NCBI GenBank assembly: GCA_003169675.1 | Contig: PNAT01000054.1 | Span: 1-64,000 of the forward strand | Length of the DNA: 64,000 nucleotides | Origin: Acidimicrobiaceae bacterium | GTDB taxonomy: Bacteria > Actinomycetota > Acidimicrobiia > Acidimicrobiales > RAAP-2 | Reading direction: 5' to 3' | Part shown: positions 17,979 to 28,373 of the stretch, in pieces | Layout: each line of letters begins with the position of its first letter | Numbering within the stretch: the first letter of the stretch is position 1 | Notes under the pieces: model-generated | Told to the model about the DNA's origin: nothing | Seen by the model: only the letters and a program-made list of their open reading frames with translations | Database searches by the model: none | Position numbers and translations under genes: made by a program

Positions 17979-19504
17979 TACGTGTCCTGCCCGGGCTCGG
18001 CGTGCGACGCCATCCACTCGTCCCGAAGCACTCGCCGCAGAACCTTCCCGGACGGGAGTCGTGGGATGACGTCGACAATGACGACATCGTGGAGACGCTT
18101 GTAGGTAGCCAACGACTCCATCACGATTCCCTGAATCTCACCATCCGCTATCGGCAGCGCCGGATCGAGCTGTACGGCGGCCACCGGCACCTCGCCGGCA
18201 CGCTCATCGGCGACCCCGAAAACTGCACAGTCGAGCACAGCCGGGTGGCCGTGCAGCACCGCTTCAATTTCAGCCGGCGCCACCTGGAAACCGCTGACCT
18301 TGATCATCTCCTTCGACCGGTCGGTCAGATGCACCCAACCTTCGGGCTCAAGCCACCCGACGTCGCCCGTCCTATACCAGCCCTCCACCATCACTTCAGC
18401 GGTTGCATCCTCCGGGAGGTAGCCGGCCATGACCGACGGACTCAGAACTTGGATCTCGCCGATCTCCCCGGACGGGAGGATCTCACCGGTGTCGAGGTCG
18501 GCGATCCGGAGCGACACTCCAGCGGGTGGCAATCCAGCGGAATCCAAGCGCCACGCATCCGGGCGCTGGACGGGATTGGCGGTGATCACCGGCAACTCGC
18601 TGGCGCCGTAGGCAGGGAGCCAGCGCACCCCGGTTCGTTTGGTCACGATCTCGGCGACACTCACGGTGACCGGCGTCGCTCCCCACATGATGTAGCGCAG
18701 GGATGACAGGTCATACTCTTCCAGGCGCGGGTGATTGGCCATGGCCAACGCGATCGGCGCCACCGCCATCTCGAGCGTCATTCGATCCGTCTCTATCCGG
18801 TGGAGCACCTCATCAAGGTCGAATCGTCTGTGCAGGCGGACGCATGCGCCAGCTGATACTGCGGCGAGCAGATTGAGAAGACCGAGGATGTGCGAGGGAG
18901 GGGTGGCGACCTGGAATCTGTCGTTGGGACCGAGGCCGAGGACCATGCACCAATCTGCCGTGGCGTGGCCCATGGAGTCGTGGGTGTGACGCACCGCCTT
19001 GGGAAGCCCGGTCGTTCCCGAGCTGAAGACCAGGACCGACTCGGCTCCTGGCAGTAGGCCGTCCACTGAGAGTCGAGCACGGCTCAGCGAGAAAAGGTCG
19101 ATCGACCCATCGTCGAGATCGGTCACGTGGTCCGCCTTGAGGACGTCGGCCAGCAGGGCCGACGCGTCGCCATCAGCGACCCCATGCACCGGGTTGGTCA
19201 GGTCGACGGCGTGGCGGACCTCAGCCGCCTTCCAGGCCGGGCTCAGAAGGACCGCGGCGGCACCCAACTTGGCGATGGCATGGACGGCGATCACGAACTC
19301 CACCCGATTGGCCATCATCAGCACGACGCGATCGCCGAGTGTGACGCCCTGACCGGCCAGGTGACGCCCGAAGGAATTGCTGAGGTTGTCCAGCTCGCGG
19401 AACGACCAGGATTCGTCGCCACTGCGAATGGCGACCCGGTCCCCGAAGGTGTCGGCGGCTCGCTCGAGACATTCATGCATCAAGAGCGTCGCCATCGGAA
19501 ACAT
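17978..19504 (-). CDS. AMP-dependent acyl-CoA synthetase/ligase
   Basis: 508 aa; SVLVFSSGTTGLPKAVRHTH, YRTGDVGWLEPEGWVHLTDRSKEMIKVSGFQVAPAEIEAVLHGHP. Confidence 0.93.
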   Translation of the reverse strand: MFPMATLLMHECLERAADTFGDRVAIRSGDESWSFRELDNLSNSFGRHLAGQGVTLGDRVVLMMANRVEFVIAVHAIAKLGAAAVLLSPAWKAAEVRHAVDLTNPVHGVADGDASALLADVLKADHVTDLDDGSIDLFSLSRARLSVDGLLPGAESVLVFSSGTTGLPKAVRHTHDSMGHATADWCMVLGLGPNDRFQVATPPSHILGLLNLLAAVSAGACVRLHRRFDLDEVLHRIETDRMTLEMAVAPIALAMANHPRLEEYDLSSLRYIMWGATPVTVSVAEIVTKRTGVRWLPAYGASELPVITANPVQRPDAWRLDSAGLPPAGVSLRIADLDTGEILPSGEIGEIQVLSPSVMAGYLPEDATAEVMVEGWYRTGDVGWLEPEGWVHLTDRSKEMIKVSGFQVAPAEIEAVLHGHPAVLDCAVFGVADERAGEVPVAAVQLDPALPIADGEIQGIVMESLATYKRLHDVVIVDVIPRLPSGKVLRRVLRDEWMASHAEPGQDT

Positions 19505-19516
19505 TCTTCTCTAAAT

Positions 19517-19541
19517 TGAGATCAACCGTCAACAATTGACA
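19517..19541. promoter_or_regulatory. Candidate operator in divergent promoter: TTGA-GA-TCAA and GTCAA-CAA-TTGAC
   Basis: Two adjacent inverted repeats between divergent genes 19504(-) and 19583(+). Confidence 0.45.
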
Positions 19542-19582
19542 GATGTATGCTTCTCTTCTATGCAGATTAAGGAAATGGGCAG

Positions 19583-20740
19583 ATGACGACCGACGCCGAC
19601 GTGCGCGCCGAGATCATCGACACGGTCCGTCGGTTCGTGGCTCGCGAGGTCATCCCGCATGCGTCTGAGCTGGAGCATCAGGACCGCTTCCCCACCGCCA
19701 TGGTCGAGCAGATGCGCGAGCTGGGATTGTTCGGCGTCACCATCCCCGAGGAATACGGGGGTCTCGGTCTCGACCTCCTGACCTATATCGGCGTGATCGA
19801 GGAACTCGCCTACGGGTGGATGAGCCTGACCGGGGTGGTCAACACCCACACGATGGCGGCCACGCTGATCATCCACCATGGAACCGAGGCACAAAGACAA
19901 CGCTGGTTGCCAATCATGGCCTCCGGTGAGCGGCGAGGGGCCCTCTCCCTGTCCGAACCTGACGCCGGGACCGACACCCGCAATATCTCCTGCCGGGCCC
20001 AACGGGACGGGGACGAATACGTCATCAACGGCACCAAGGCGTGGGTGACGAATGGTGAGACGGCCGGCATCGTCGCCCTGGCGGCGCGATCCGAGGAGGG
20101 CATCTCCGCCTTCATCGTCGAGAAGGAGCCCGGACCGCAATTCGAGGGGATCTCCGTCGCCAAGCGCGAGGGAAAGCTCGGCTACAAGGGCGTCGAAACG
20201 GTCCAGATGGCGTACACGGACCACCACATACCGGCGGGAAACCTCATCGGAGAGGCCGGCCGGGGTCTGCCCCAGATCCTCAGCGTGCTGGAGTTGGGCC
20301 GCATCAACATCGCGGCGCGGGCCGTGGGCGTGACCCGCGCCGCATTCGACGCGGGGCTGGCCTACGCCCAGCAGCGCACCACCATGGGCAAACCAATCGC
20401 CGAGCACCAGGCCATCCAACTGAAATTGGCGGACATGGCAACACGCCTGGAGGCATCTCGCCTACTGACGCGAAATGCCGCCGAGCGGAAGATGGCTGGA
20501 CTTCGCTGCGATGTTGAGGCCGGCATGGCCAAACTGTTCGCCAGCGAGACCGCTCTGGAAGTGTCCATGGACGCCATGCGCATCCATGGAGGTGTGGGGT
20601 ACACCACCGACCTCCCGGTGGAGCGCTACTACCGGGATGCGCCGCTGATGGTGATCGGAGAAGGAACCAACGAGATCCAGAGGATCGTCATCGCCCGAGG
20701 ACTGCTGGCTCGCGCCCTGGAACAGGGGACCGCCAGCTAG
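19583..20740 (+). CDS. Acyl-CoA dehydrogenase
   Basis: 385 aa; [61 protein letters not shown]. Confidence 0.93.
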   Translation: MTTDADVRAEIIDTVRRFVAREVIPHASELEHQDRFPTAMVEQMRELGLFGVTIPEEYGGLGLDLLTYIGVIEELAYGWMSLTGVVNTHTMAATLIIHHGTEAQRQRWLPIMASGERRGALSLSEPDAGTDTRNISCRAQRDGDEYVINGTKAWVTNGETAGIVALAARSEEGISAFIVEKEPGPQFEGISVAKREGKLGYKGVETVQMAYTDHHIPAGNLIGEAGRGLPQILSVLELGRINIAARAVGVTRAAFDAGLAYAQQRTTMGKPIAEHQAIQLKLADMATRLEASRLLTRNAAERKMAGLRCDVEAGMAKLFASETALEVSMDAMRIHGGVGYTTDLPVERYYRDAPLMVIGEGTNEIQRIVIARGLLARALEQGTAS

Positions 20741-21936
20741 GAGTTGCCCACTCGCCCAGCCAACTCGGACAGCACCTCCTCGGTGTGCTGCCCGAGTGCC
20801 GGCACCGGGGCGCAGCGCCCTGCGGCGAGACCGGAGAACGTCACCGGGCCGTTGACGGATCGCTGCACAATGCCGGCGCTACCGCCGTCGATCTCGACGA
20901 TGCCGTGGTTGGCCAGCAGCTGAGCGTCGGTCACGACCTCAGCCGGCGCTTGCGCCGGAGCCCACCACACACCCTCCTCTTCGAACCGCTCGGCCCACAC
21001 CTCGAGAGGTTCCTTGGCCACGATCTCGTCCAGAATGGCGATGACCTCGGTACGGTTGCGCCGAATAGCACCGGCGTCGGCGAAGCGGGGGTCGTCCAAC
21101 AATTCGGGGTGCCCGAGCGCGCGGCACACGGCCCCGATATGGCGCGCCGCCTCGAGACCGGTGAAGAAGAACCAGCGGCCGTCGCTCGCCTGGTACGGAT
21201 TCATGAGTGGTGCCTGGTTCTTGTCTCTCGATTCCGCCCGAGCGACCTTCCCGAGGGTCATCTGCAGCCCGAGATCCCACCCCAGGACATAGGCGCCGGT
21301 TCGGAGCAGCGACACCTCGACGACTCTCCCTTTGCCGGTGGCGCGCTGCTCCATGACGGCCGCCAGCAGGCCGGCCAGCGCGGCCAGGCCGGTGATGTGG
21401 TCACCGATGCCGCCGCGGGCGTTCAGCGGATTGCCTTCCCCGTCGGCCATCTGCATGGAGAGTCCGGACCGGGCCCAGAAGGCACCAATGTCGTAGGTAG
21501 GGCGGTTCCGATCGTCGCCACGGAGCCCGTAGCCACTGATGCTGCAGTACACCAGGCGCGGATGGCGGGCCACGGTGGTGGCCGCCTCCAAGTCGAGCCC
21601 GTCGAGGGAGTCCGGACGTAGATTGGAGATGAAAACATCGGCGGTGGCCAGCAGATCCTCGAGGTGCTGCCTGTCTGCCGGCTGGCGCAGGTTGAGCGTG
21701 ATACTGCGCTTACCCCGGTTGTCCAGCGCGAAAGCTGGGTTGGGCATGTCGCTCTCAATGCCGAGCGACCCAAAGACCTGGCGCATGGGATCGCCCACCG
21801 GAGGCTCGACCTTGATGACATCAGCGCCCCAATCCGCCAGGAGAGCGGCCGCCGAGGGAGCGGCGACCCACACGCCCAATTCAATGACCCGGAAGCCGGC
21901 GAAGCTCGAGAGTCCTTCTGCGACGTCAGCGGTCAC
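20737..21936 (-). CDS. CaiB/BaiF family CoA-transferase
   Basis: GTG start overlaps the upstream stop; [56 protein letters not shown]. Confidence 0.92.
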   Translation of the reverse strand: MTADVAEGLSSFAGFRVIELGVWVAAPSAAALLADWGADVIKVEPPVGDPMRQVFGSLGIESDMPNPAFALDNRGKRSITLNLRQPADRQHLEDLLATADVFISNLRPDSLDGLDLEAATTVARHPRLVYCSISGYGLRGDDRNRPTYDIGAFWARSGLSMQMADGEGNPLNARGGIGDHITGLAALAGLLAAVMEQRATGKGRVVEVSLLRTGAYVLGWDLGLQMTLGKVARAESRDKNQAPLMNPYQASDGRWFFFTGLEAARHIGAVCRALGHPELLDDPRFADAGAIRRNRTEVIAILDEIVAKEPLEVWAERFEEEGVWWAPAQAPAEVVTDAQLLANHGIVEIDGGSAGIVQRSVNGPVTFSGLAAGRCAPVPALGQHTEEVLSELAGRVGNS

Positions 21937-23528
21937 GTGGCGCTGTCCACGTGACCTCGAGCGGCCCGTTCTCGCAGGGTGTCCTTCACCACCTTGCCGG
22001 TCGCATTGATGGGCAGTTCGTCGACGACCTCCACCACCCTGGGGACCTTGTAGTTCGCCATCTGATCCCGGCACCATTCGACCAGGTCTGGGACGGAACC
22101 TGCCCCCGATCGGGTGACCACGAAAGCCATGCCGACCTCACCGAGCCGCTCGTCGGGGATCCCGATGACCGCGGCCTGCGCGATGTCAGGATGGCGCAAG
22201 AGGGAGTTCTCGATCTCGGCCGGGTACGCATTGAAGCCGCCAACGATGAACATGTCCTTGAGGCGACCGACGATCCGCAGATTGTTGGCTCCATCCACCA
22301 CGCCGATATCACCCGTGCGCAACCAACCTTCGGGCGAAAGGGTGACTGCCGTCGCCTCGGGATCATTGAGGTACCCAGCCATGACGCTGCCCCCACGAAG
22401 GACCACCTCACCGGGCTCTCCGGCCGGCATGTCATGGCCATCGTTGACGATGCGCAGCTCGAATCCGGGCCGTGGCCTTCCGACGGTGGTGGCGATGGTC
22501 TCCACGTCGTCCCCCGGCATGGTGGCGACCGCCGTTCCCGCCTCGGTGAGCCCGTATCCGGTAATGATGGTGGAGAACGGAAGTTCGTCGTCGACGCGGC
22601 GGATCAGCTCGACCGGGATATCGGCCGCTCCGGTCACCGCTACTCGCAAGGAGGACAATTTGAATGTGTCCCGCGCCGGGTGGTCGAGCATGGCCTGATA
22701 GAGGGTCGGTGGTCCGGGCAGGACCGTCACTTCGTCAGTACCCACGCGAGCCAGTATCCGATCGATATCGAACACCGCTTCGGGAAGCATGGTGGCCCCG
22801 CTGGCCAGGCAGGCCAGTATCCCCGCCTTCAAGCCGAACATGTGGAAGTACGGATTCACCATCAGGTAGCGATCCTCGGCGCAGAGTCCCGTCATCTCCA
22901 CCCAGTCGGTGGCCACGCACAAGGTCCGGCCATGGGTCATGAGGACGCCCTTGGGCTGCCCGGTGGTGCCCGAGGTGAACAAAATGTCGGATAGATCATC
23001 CGGGCCAAGGTGCATCCACCGGCGCTCGACCGCGACCCGTTCGGCATCGGTGGCCCGACCGAGGAACCGGTCCCACGAATCTGCCTGGGGCGGCACATCC
23101 CCGCTGGCCACAATGATCGTGTTGAGGTCCGGGAGCGGGACGTCCGTGCCTCCAAGCATGGCCACGTAGTCAGTCCCGAGGAAATCAGTCATGGTGACCA
23201 GTGCCTTGGCGCGAGTTCGCCAGAGAAGATCGGCCGCTTCCCTGCCTTTGAAGCGCGTGTTGATCGGGACGAGGACCGCACCCGACATCGATATGCCGAG
23301 AAGGGCGATCACCCACTGGGCGCTGTTGAACGCCCATATGCCCACCCGGTCTCCCGGTTCCACTCCGACTGAGCCGAGCGCGGCGCCGAAGGTGCGGGCC
23401 TGCTGGAAGAGTTCCGCGTAGTTGAGCCGGGTCGTCCCGTCCTCAAGGGCGAGGTGGTTGGCGAATCGGTCGGCCGCGGCGGCGGACATCTCGGGGATGC
23501 TCCTCCACGCGGCGACCCGCGGGGTCAT
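21933..23528 (-). CDS. Acyl-CoA synthetase (AMP-forming)
   Basis: 531 aa; DILFTSGTTGQPKGVLMTHGRT, LRTGDIGVVDGANNLRIVGRLKDMFIVGGFNAYPAEIENSLLRHPDI. Confidence 0.93.
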   Translation of the reverse strand: MTPRVAAWRSIPEMSAAAADRFANHLALEDGTTRLNYAELFQQARTFGAALGSVGVEPGDRVGIWAFNSAQWVIALLGISMSGAVLVPINTRFKGREAADLLWRTRAKALVTMTDFLGTDYVAMLGGTDVPLPDLNTIIVASGDVPPQADSWDRFLGRATDAERVAVERRWMHLGPDDLSDILFTSGTTGQPKGVLMTHGRTLCVATDWVEMTGLCAEDRYLMVNPYFHMFGLKAGILACLASGATMLPEAVFDIDRILARVGTDEVTVLPGPPTLYQAMLDHPARDTFKLSSLRVAVTGAADIPVELIRRVDDELPFSTIITGYGLTEAGTAVATMPGDDVETIATTVGRPRPGFELRIVNDGHDMPAGEPGEVVLRGGSVMAGYLNDPEATAVTLSPEGWLRTGDIGVVDGANNLRIVGRLKDMFIVGGFNAYPAEIENSLLRHPDIAQAAVIGIPDERLGEVGMAFVVTRSGAGSVPDLVEWCRDQMANYKVPRVVEVVDELPINATGKVVKDTLRERAARGHVDSAT

Positions 23529-24721
23529 CGAACGACTGCGTCGTCGACGTTCATAAGTCTGGCCAGGTTTCCACCCATGATCTTTCGTACGTCCTCGGGG
23601 TTGAGCCCCTTGAGCTCGTCGATGTAGCTCGCCGGGTCGGCCAAGCCCTCCGGGTGGGGGTAGTCCGAGCCGAACAGGACGTGGTCCACACCGATCAGCT
23701 CGGCCAGTTCACCGAGGTCCTCCTCCCAGAACGGGCTGATGTAGATGTTGCGCTTGATCACTTCAACCGGGTTCTCCAGGAATTCCTGGGGCATCTTCTT
23801 GTAGACGTCGGCCATGTTCTTCAGTAGTGGCTCGACCCAGCTGCTGCCGTTCTCAATCACCGCCACCTTGAGCTCGGGGAAGCGAGACAGCGCACCGTGG
23901 CACACCAGAGCCGACACGGAATCCTCAATGGGTCGCCAGCCCGACAGCATCCGGAACGCCTGCGGCTGGAAGGGCAGCATCTCGCTGTCGTTGCCCATCC
24001 AATCATTGGTGTAGCGCTCGTACCCACTGTCCGACGAATGCATGGCGACCAGCACGTCGTTCTCAACGACCTTCTTCCAGAAGGGGTCGAACTCCGGGAG
24101 GCCGAACGAGCGAGGTCCCCGGAAGCCCGACACGGGGGCCGGACGGATGAGCACCACTTTGGCGCCCCGCTCCAGCACCCAATCAAGCTCCTCAATAGCA
24201 CGCTCGACAATGGGCAGCGTGATCACCGGGGTAGCGAAGATCCGGCCCTCATAATTGAAGGTCCAGGTCTCATGCAGCCATTGGTTCAGGGCGTGGATCG
24301 CCGCATGCGTGAGCTCAGGGTCGTCCCGCATGCGCTCCTCGACCAGGCTGGCCAGAGTGGGAAACATGAGAGCCCGATCGATCCCCTGCTCGTTCATGAG
24401 TTCCAAGCGGGCGGCGGGCCCGCGGAAGGCGGGGATGGACTTCATCGGCTCGCCGAAGATCTCCCTTCTGTTCTTACCTTCAGGGTTGCCGATACGGAAA
24501 TAGTCCTCCTGCGCCCCGGGACGCGCCACCACTTCGAATGTGGGGTTCGGAATAAAATCGCTGATCTTGCCCCGGATGACGATCTTTTTCCGGCCGCGGA
24601 CTTCGATGTAGTCGATCGCACCGCGGTAGTGGTCGGGTAGGTACTTCGTCAACGCGTCCTCGGTCTCGTAGAGGTGGTTGTCGGCATCAAACATCGGGAT
24701 GCTGAGCGCTGCTGTGGTCAT
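23525..24721 (-). CDS. Amidohydrolase family protein
   Basis: 398 aa; MFDADNHLYE, GIDRALMFPTLA, LIGVDHVLFGSDYPHPEGLADPASYIDEL. Confidence 0.9.
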   Translation of the reverse strand: MTTAALSIPMFDADNHLYETEDALTKYLPDHYRGAIDYIEVRGRKKIVIRGKISDFIPNPTFEVVARPGAQEDYFRIGNPEGKNRREIFGEPMKSIPAFRGPAARLELMNEQGIDRALMFPTLASLVEERMRDDPELTHAAIHALNQWLHETWTFNYEGRIFATPVITLPIVERAIEELDWVLERGAKVVLIRPAPVSGFRGPRSFGLPEFDPFWKKVVENDVLVAMHSSDSGYERYTNDWMGNDSEMLPFQPQAFRMLSGWRPIEDSVSALVCHGALSRFPELKVAVIENGSSWVEPLLKNMADVYKKMPQEFLENPVEVIKRNIYISPFWEEDLGELAELIGVDHVLFGSDYPHPEGLADPASYIDELKGLNPEDVRKIMGGNLARLMNVDDAVVR

Positions 24722-24759
24722 GGCTTTCTCCTTGGTACCTTGAGGGGAGAATGGGATTC

Positions 24760-25200
24760 CGTAGCAGTAAGAATACTGTTTCTGGACGGATTGCGCCAGT
24801 GCACGGCATACACGTTCAGTGGTGGGCGTCGATGTGGAGGTGCACCGCCCGGCCTATGCCGGCACAGGCGATCAGTAGGCGCAGAGGGCAGCGCGGCACT
24901 CCACCGCACGGAGCCAGAGAAGGCGAAGGCCAGGGCGGCCACGCCGTTGGCCAGGGCGGAGAGGAGGTGCTTGAGGGCGGAGGACAATGGCCAGCGAGGC
25001 CGGCCCGATCAACCACGGAACGGTGAGGGCGAATTGGCGGGACGCGGTGGCAAGGTGCGAGCCCGCCAGGTGCCGCGCCCGCTCTCGCCTTCCGAGCAAT
25101 TCGAGACGCGAACATGAGATGGAGCCGATGCTGCTGACCACCAATGAGACGGTGTTCGTCACGTTGGCGGCGACGGCCGGCCAGCACCAGCCAGAGGGGA
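24760..25200 (-). pseudogene. Decayed sulfite exporter TauE/SafE-like permease
   Basis: Pieces in different minus frames: TNTVSLVVSSIGSISCSRLELLGRRERARHLAGSHL...LTVPWLIGPASLAIVL (ORF 24872..25162), SALKHLLSALANGVAALAFAFSGSVRWSAAL (24718..24987), LRLLIACAGIGRAVHLHIDAHH (24816..25214). Confidence 0.6.
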
Positions 25201-25309
25201 TGCAGTCCCTTCATCCTGGGTGCCGTGTCATCGGGAGTGGATGGGGCAGGACGGGAACCCTCGCCACACCTCGTCTGGTTTCGTCGCCTCTCACCACCAG
25301 AATTTAGAG

Positions 25310-25322
25310 AGAACGTGCTTCT
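25310..25322. promoter_or_regulatory. Candidate operator AGAA-N5-TTCT
   Basis: AGAAcgtgcTTCT in the intergenic region upstream of the P450 gene. Confidence 0.45.
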
Positions 25323-25529
25323 TTATTTTGTGCAATGATCGTTATGATCGCCAATGAGCGGCGAGGATGGGAAGAGCAAAGGACGGGCAACGAGGGACAT
25401 GGATCGGGCACCGAGCACGGGCAGCTGCTCCATTCCCCCGGGCCGGTTGGCCGAGCGCCCCACCGAACCGCACAGTGAAGTTGTGATCCGGCAGCAGCAC
25501 GACCTAGACGTCACAGACGGGGGCCGAAG

Positions 25530-26735
25530 ATGACCACGATGGAATCCGACATCTATTACGACCCATACGACTTCGAGATCGACACCGATCCCTACCCGGT
25601 CTGGAAGCGGCTACGAGACGAGCGGCCTCTCTACTACAACGAGAAATACGACTTCTATGCCGTAAGCCGGTTCGAGGACGTCGCTCGGTGCTCAATGGAC
25701 TGGGAGACCTACATCTCCAGCAAGGGCACGGTCCTTGAGTTGATCAGAAGCAATGTGGAAATTCCTCCCGGCTCGATCATCTTCGAGGATCCTCCAACCC
25801 ACCACATACATCGCCGTCTCTTGTCGCGTGTCTTCACTCCGAGAGCCATCAGTGATCTCGAGCCGAAGATTCGAGGTTTCTGTGCCCGCACGCTCGATCC
25901 CCTGGTGGGAACCGGTGGGTTCGACTTCATTGGTGACCTCGGCGCGCAGATGCCAATGCGCACCATCGGCATGTTGCTCGGAATCCCCGAGTCCGACCAG
26001 GAAGCCATCCGCAACCGTATTGACGAGGGCCTTCGCCTCACCGAGGACAGCATGCCTGATTTCGACGCCAAATTCGGCGATGGAATTCAACCGGCAGACG
26101 GGTTCGCGGAATACATCGAGTGGCGGGCGACGCACCCCTCCGACGATCTCATGACGAATCTCCTCCAGGCCGAATTCGAGGATGAGACCGGTGCCCTACG
26201 GCGCCTGTCGCGTCAAGAATTGCTGAGCTACGTCAATCTCCTGGCGGGCGCCGGGAATGAGACCACGACGCGATTGATCGGATGGACGGGCAAGGTGCTG
26301 GCCGACCATCCCGACCAGCGCCGACAAATACTTGAGCAACGCGAGCTCCTGCCGCAGGCAATTGAGGAATTGCTTCGATTTGAGTCACCCTCACCCGTCC
26401 AAGCCCGCTTTGTCACCAGGGACGTCGAGCACTACGGCCAGGCAGTTCCGGCCGGGAGTGTGATGCTCGTGCTCACCGCGTCGGGGAACCGCGATGAGCG
26501 ACACTTCGAAAACGCTGACCAGTTCGACATTCATCGCAAAATCGACCATCACCTGGCTTTCGGCTACGGCATCCATTTCTGCCTCGGGGCGGCCTTGGCC
26601 AGGCTGGAGGGCCGTGTGGCCCTCGACGAGGTCCTGCAGCGATTCCCCACCTGGGAGGTCGATTGGGAAAACGCGGTCCAAGCGCGGACGTCGACCGTGC
26701 GGGGCTGGGACCGCCTGCCGGTTGTCACTCCCTGA
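25530..26735 (+). CDS. Cytochrome P450
   Basis: 401 aa; AGAGNETTTR (I-helix), EELLR (ExxR), FGYGIHFCLGAALARLEGRVAL (heme Cys loop). Confidence 0.96.
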   Translation: MTTMESDIYYDPYDFEIDTDPYPVWKRLRDERPLYYNEKYDFYAVSRFEDVARCSMDWETYISSKGTVLELIRSNVEIPPGSIIFEDPPTHHIHRRLLSRVFTPRAISDLEPKIRGFCARTLDPLVGTGGFDFIGDLGAQMPMRTIGMLLGIPESDQEAIRNRIDEGLRLTEDSMPDFDAKFGDGIQPADGFAEYIEWRATHPSDDLMTNLLQAEFEDETGALRRLSRQELLSYVNLLAGAGNETTTRLIGWTGKVLADHPDQRRQILEQRELLPQAIEELLRFESPSPVQARFVTRDVEHYGQAVPAGSVMLVLTASGNRDERHFENADQFDIHRKIDHHLAFGYGIHFCLGAALARLEGRVALDEVLQRFPTWEVDWENAVQARTSTVRGWDRLPVVTP

Positions 26736-26774
26736 GCTGAGCGCCCGATGCAATCGCACCAGGAGAACCAATCC

Positions 26775-27521
26775 ATGAGAACGGTCGTTGTCGGCGCCTC
26801 CAGCGGTCTGGGCCGCTGCATCGCGATTGGCCTGGGCCAGCGCGGGGCCAGCGTGGCCTTGCTGGCCAGGCGACTCGATCGCCTGGTGGACGCAGCCAAA
26901 GAAGCAGGCCCGGGCGCGCTCGCCATCGAATGTGACGTCACCGATGCCACGTCATGCCACGCGGCGATCGACGAGGCGGCGAAGGGATTGGGTGGGATTG
27001 ACGCCCTCGTCTACACGCCCGGAGTTGGCCCCCTCGGGCGGCTGATCGACACTGGTGCAGAGGCTTGGCGCGACACGTTTGACACCAACGTGATCGGTGC
27101 TGCGCTCGTCACCAACGCCGCCATTGCGCATCTCACCGACTCTGGTGGCGTGGCGGCGTATCTCTCCTCGGTGGCCGGCTCGCTCACTCCCCCGTGGCCT
27201 GGCCTTGGTGCCTACGCCACCAGCAAAGCCGCCCTGAACACCCTTATTGAGGCCTACCAAATCGAACATCCGACCGTCGGCTTCACCCGGGTCATCGTGG
27301 GCGATTGCGCCGGCGGCGAAGGAGCGTCCATGACGGAATTCCCGTCCAAATGGGATATGGATGTCCTCATGGATTTCCATCCGCTCTGGCAAGCGGGAAA
27401 CTACCTGAGCGGATCGCTCATGGAGGTCGAAGAACTGGTGCAAGTCGTCGACACCGTGCTGCGGTGCGGCGCCAGCGCCAGCATTCCGACCGTGGCGGTC
27501 GTGCCCCGACGACCCGCCTAA
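26775..27521 (+). CDS. SDR family oxidoreductase
   Basis: MRTVVVGASSGLGRCIAIGLGQRG, LGAYATSKAALNTLIE (YxxxK). Confidence 0.9.
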   Translation: MRTVVVGASSGLGRCIAIGLGQRGASVALLARRLDRLVDAAKEAGPGALAIECDVTDATSCHAAIDEAAKGLGGIDALVYTPGVGPLGRLIDTGAEAWRDTFDTNVIGAALVTNAAIAHLTDSGGVAAYLSSVAGSLTPPWPGLGAYATSKAALNTLIEAYQIEHPTVGFTRVIVGDCAGGEGASMTEFPSKWDMDVLMDFHPLWQAGNYLSGSLMEVEELVQVVDTVLRCGASASIPTVAVVPRRPA

Positions 27522-28342
27522 CGAAAGAGCAGCATATTGGCGATGGCCGTCGCCCCGGGGAATGAGCCGGTGACGCCCGCACTCATGTAGCCGACATCGG
27601 TCACCAAGGTGATGCCGGCGATCGCTGCCGCCGCATCGCTGCAGAGGAACAGGAGCGGGTACGCCTGCTCAAGTGGCGTGGAAGGCTCAGTCCCGATTTC
27701 GGCACGGTAGTCGGAGCCGAACCCCAGCCACATGTCCTTGTTGGCCAGGGCAAGTGGGGTCTCCGTCGGGCCTGGGCAGATGGCGTTGATGCGGATCCCA
27801 AGTTTTAGGAGCGGGAAGGCCTGGCTGGCGATGTAGGCGCAAATGATCTGCTTGGTGGACATGTAGTCCGCCCGGCCGTTCTCCTCGAACCACCGCACGG
27901 CGCTGTCGAAGTCCGGGGTGGCCAGGACCTCTTCGATCCACTCCATGTTGGCTTCCCACCCGAGGCCGGCCGCCGACGAGATGAACCCGATGGCTGAGCC
28001 GCGTCCGAGCATGCCGCCGTCCATGAGGCGCCCGATCAGGTGCCGGTGCCCGACGAAGTTGATCCTCTCGATGCCCGGCGTCCCATCCGCCACGCCGGCG
28101 CACGACATCAGGACGTCCACCGGACCCCCACACTCCCCCACGGCAGCGTCGATCGATTCCTTTTCGGCCAGATTGACATGGATGGCCTTGGCACCGGCCA
28201 GTGTCACCTCCGCGAAGTCCATCACCACGACCTCGGCTCCGGCGTCCAGCGCCAACTCGGCCGCCGCCGCACCCATACCGGTGGCGCCACCCACCACGAG
28301 GACTCGCTTCCCGTCATAACGGAACGCATCGAAACTTCCCAT
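27518..28342 (-). CDS. SDR family oxidoreductase
   Basis: MGSFDAFRYDGKRVLVVGGATGMGAAAAELALDAGAEVVVMDFAEV, YMSTKQIICAY; convergent overlap with the previous gene. Confidence 0.88.
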   Translation of the reverse strand: MGSFDAFRYDGKRVLVVGGATGMGAAAAELALDAGAEVVVMDFAEVTLAGAKAIHVNLAEKESIDAAVGECGGPVDVLMSCAGVADGTPGIERINFVGHRHLIGRLMDGGMLGRGSAIGFISSAAGLGWEANMEWIEEVLATPDFDSAVRWFEENGRADYMSTKQIICAYIASQAFPLLKLGIRINAICPGPTETPLALANKDMWLGFGSDYRAEIGTEPSTPLEQAYPLLFLCSDAAAAIAGITLVTDVGYMSAGVTGSFPGATAIANMLLFR

Positions 28343-28373
28343 GTCATGTTCTCCTGTTGTTATGGAGGCGCCG

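Noticed and set aside
19529-20419. 296-aa minus-strand ORF antisense to an acyl-CoA dehydrogenase
   Set aside because: Shadow ORF; sense strand has strong ACAD signatures.
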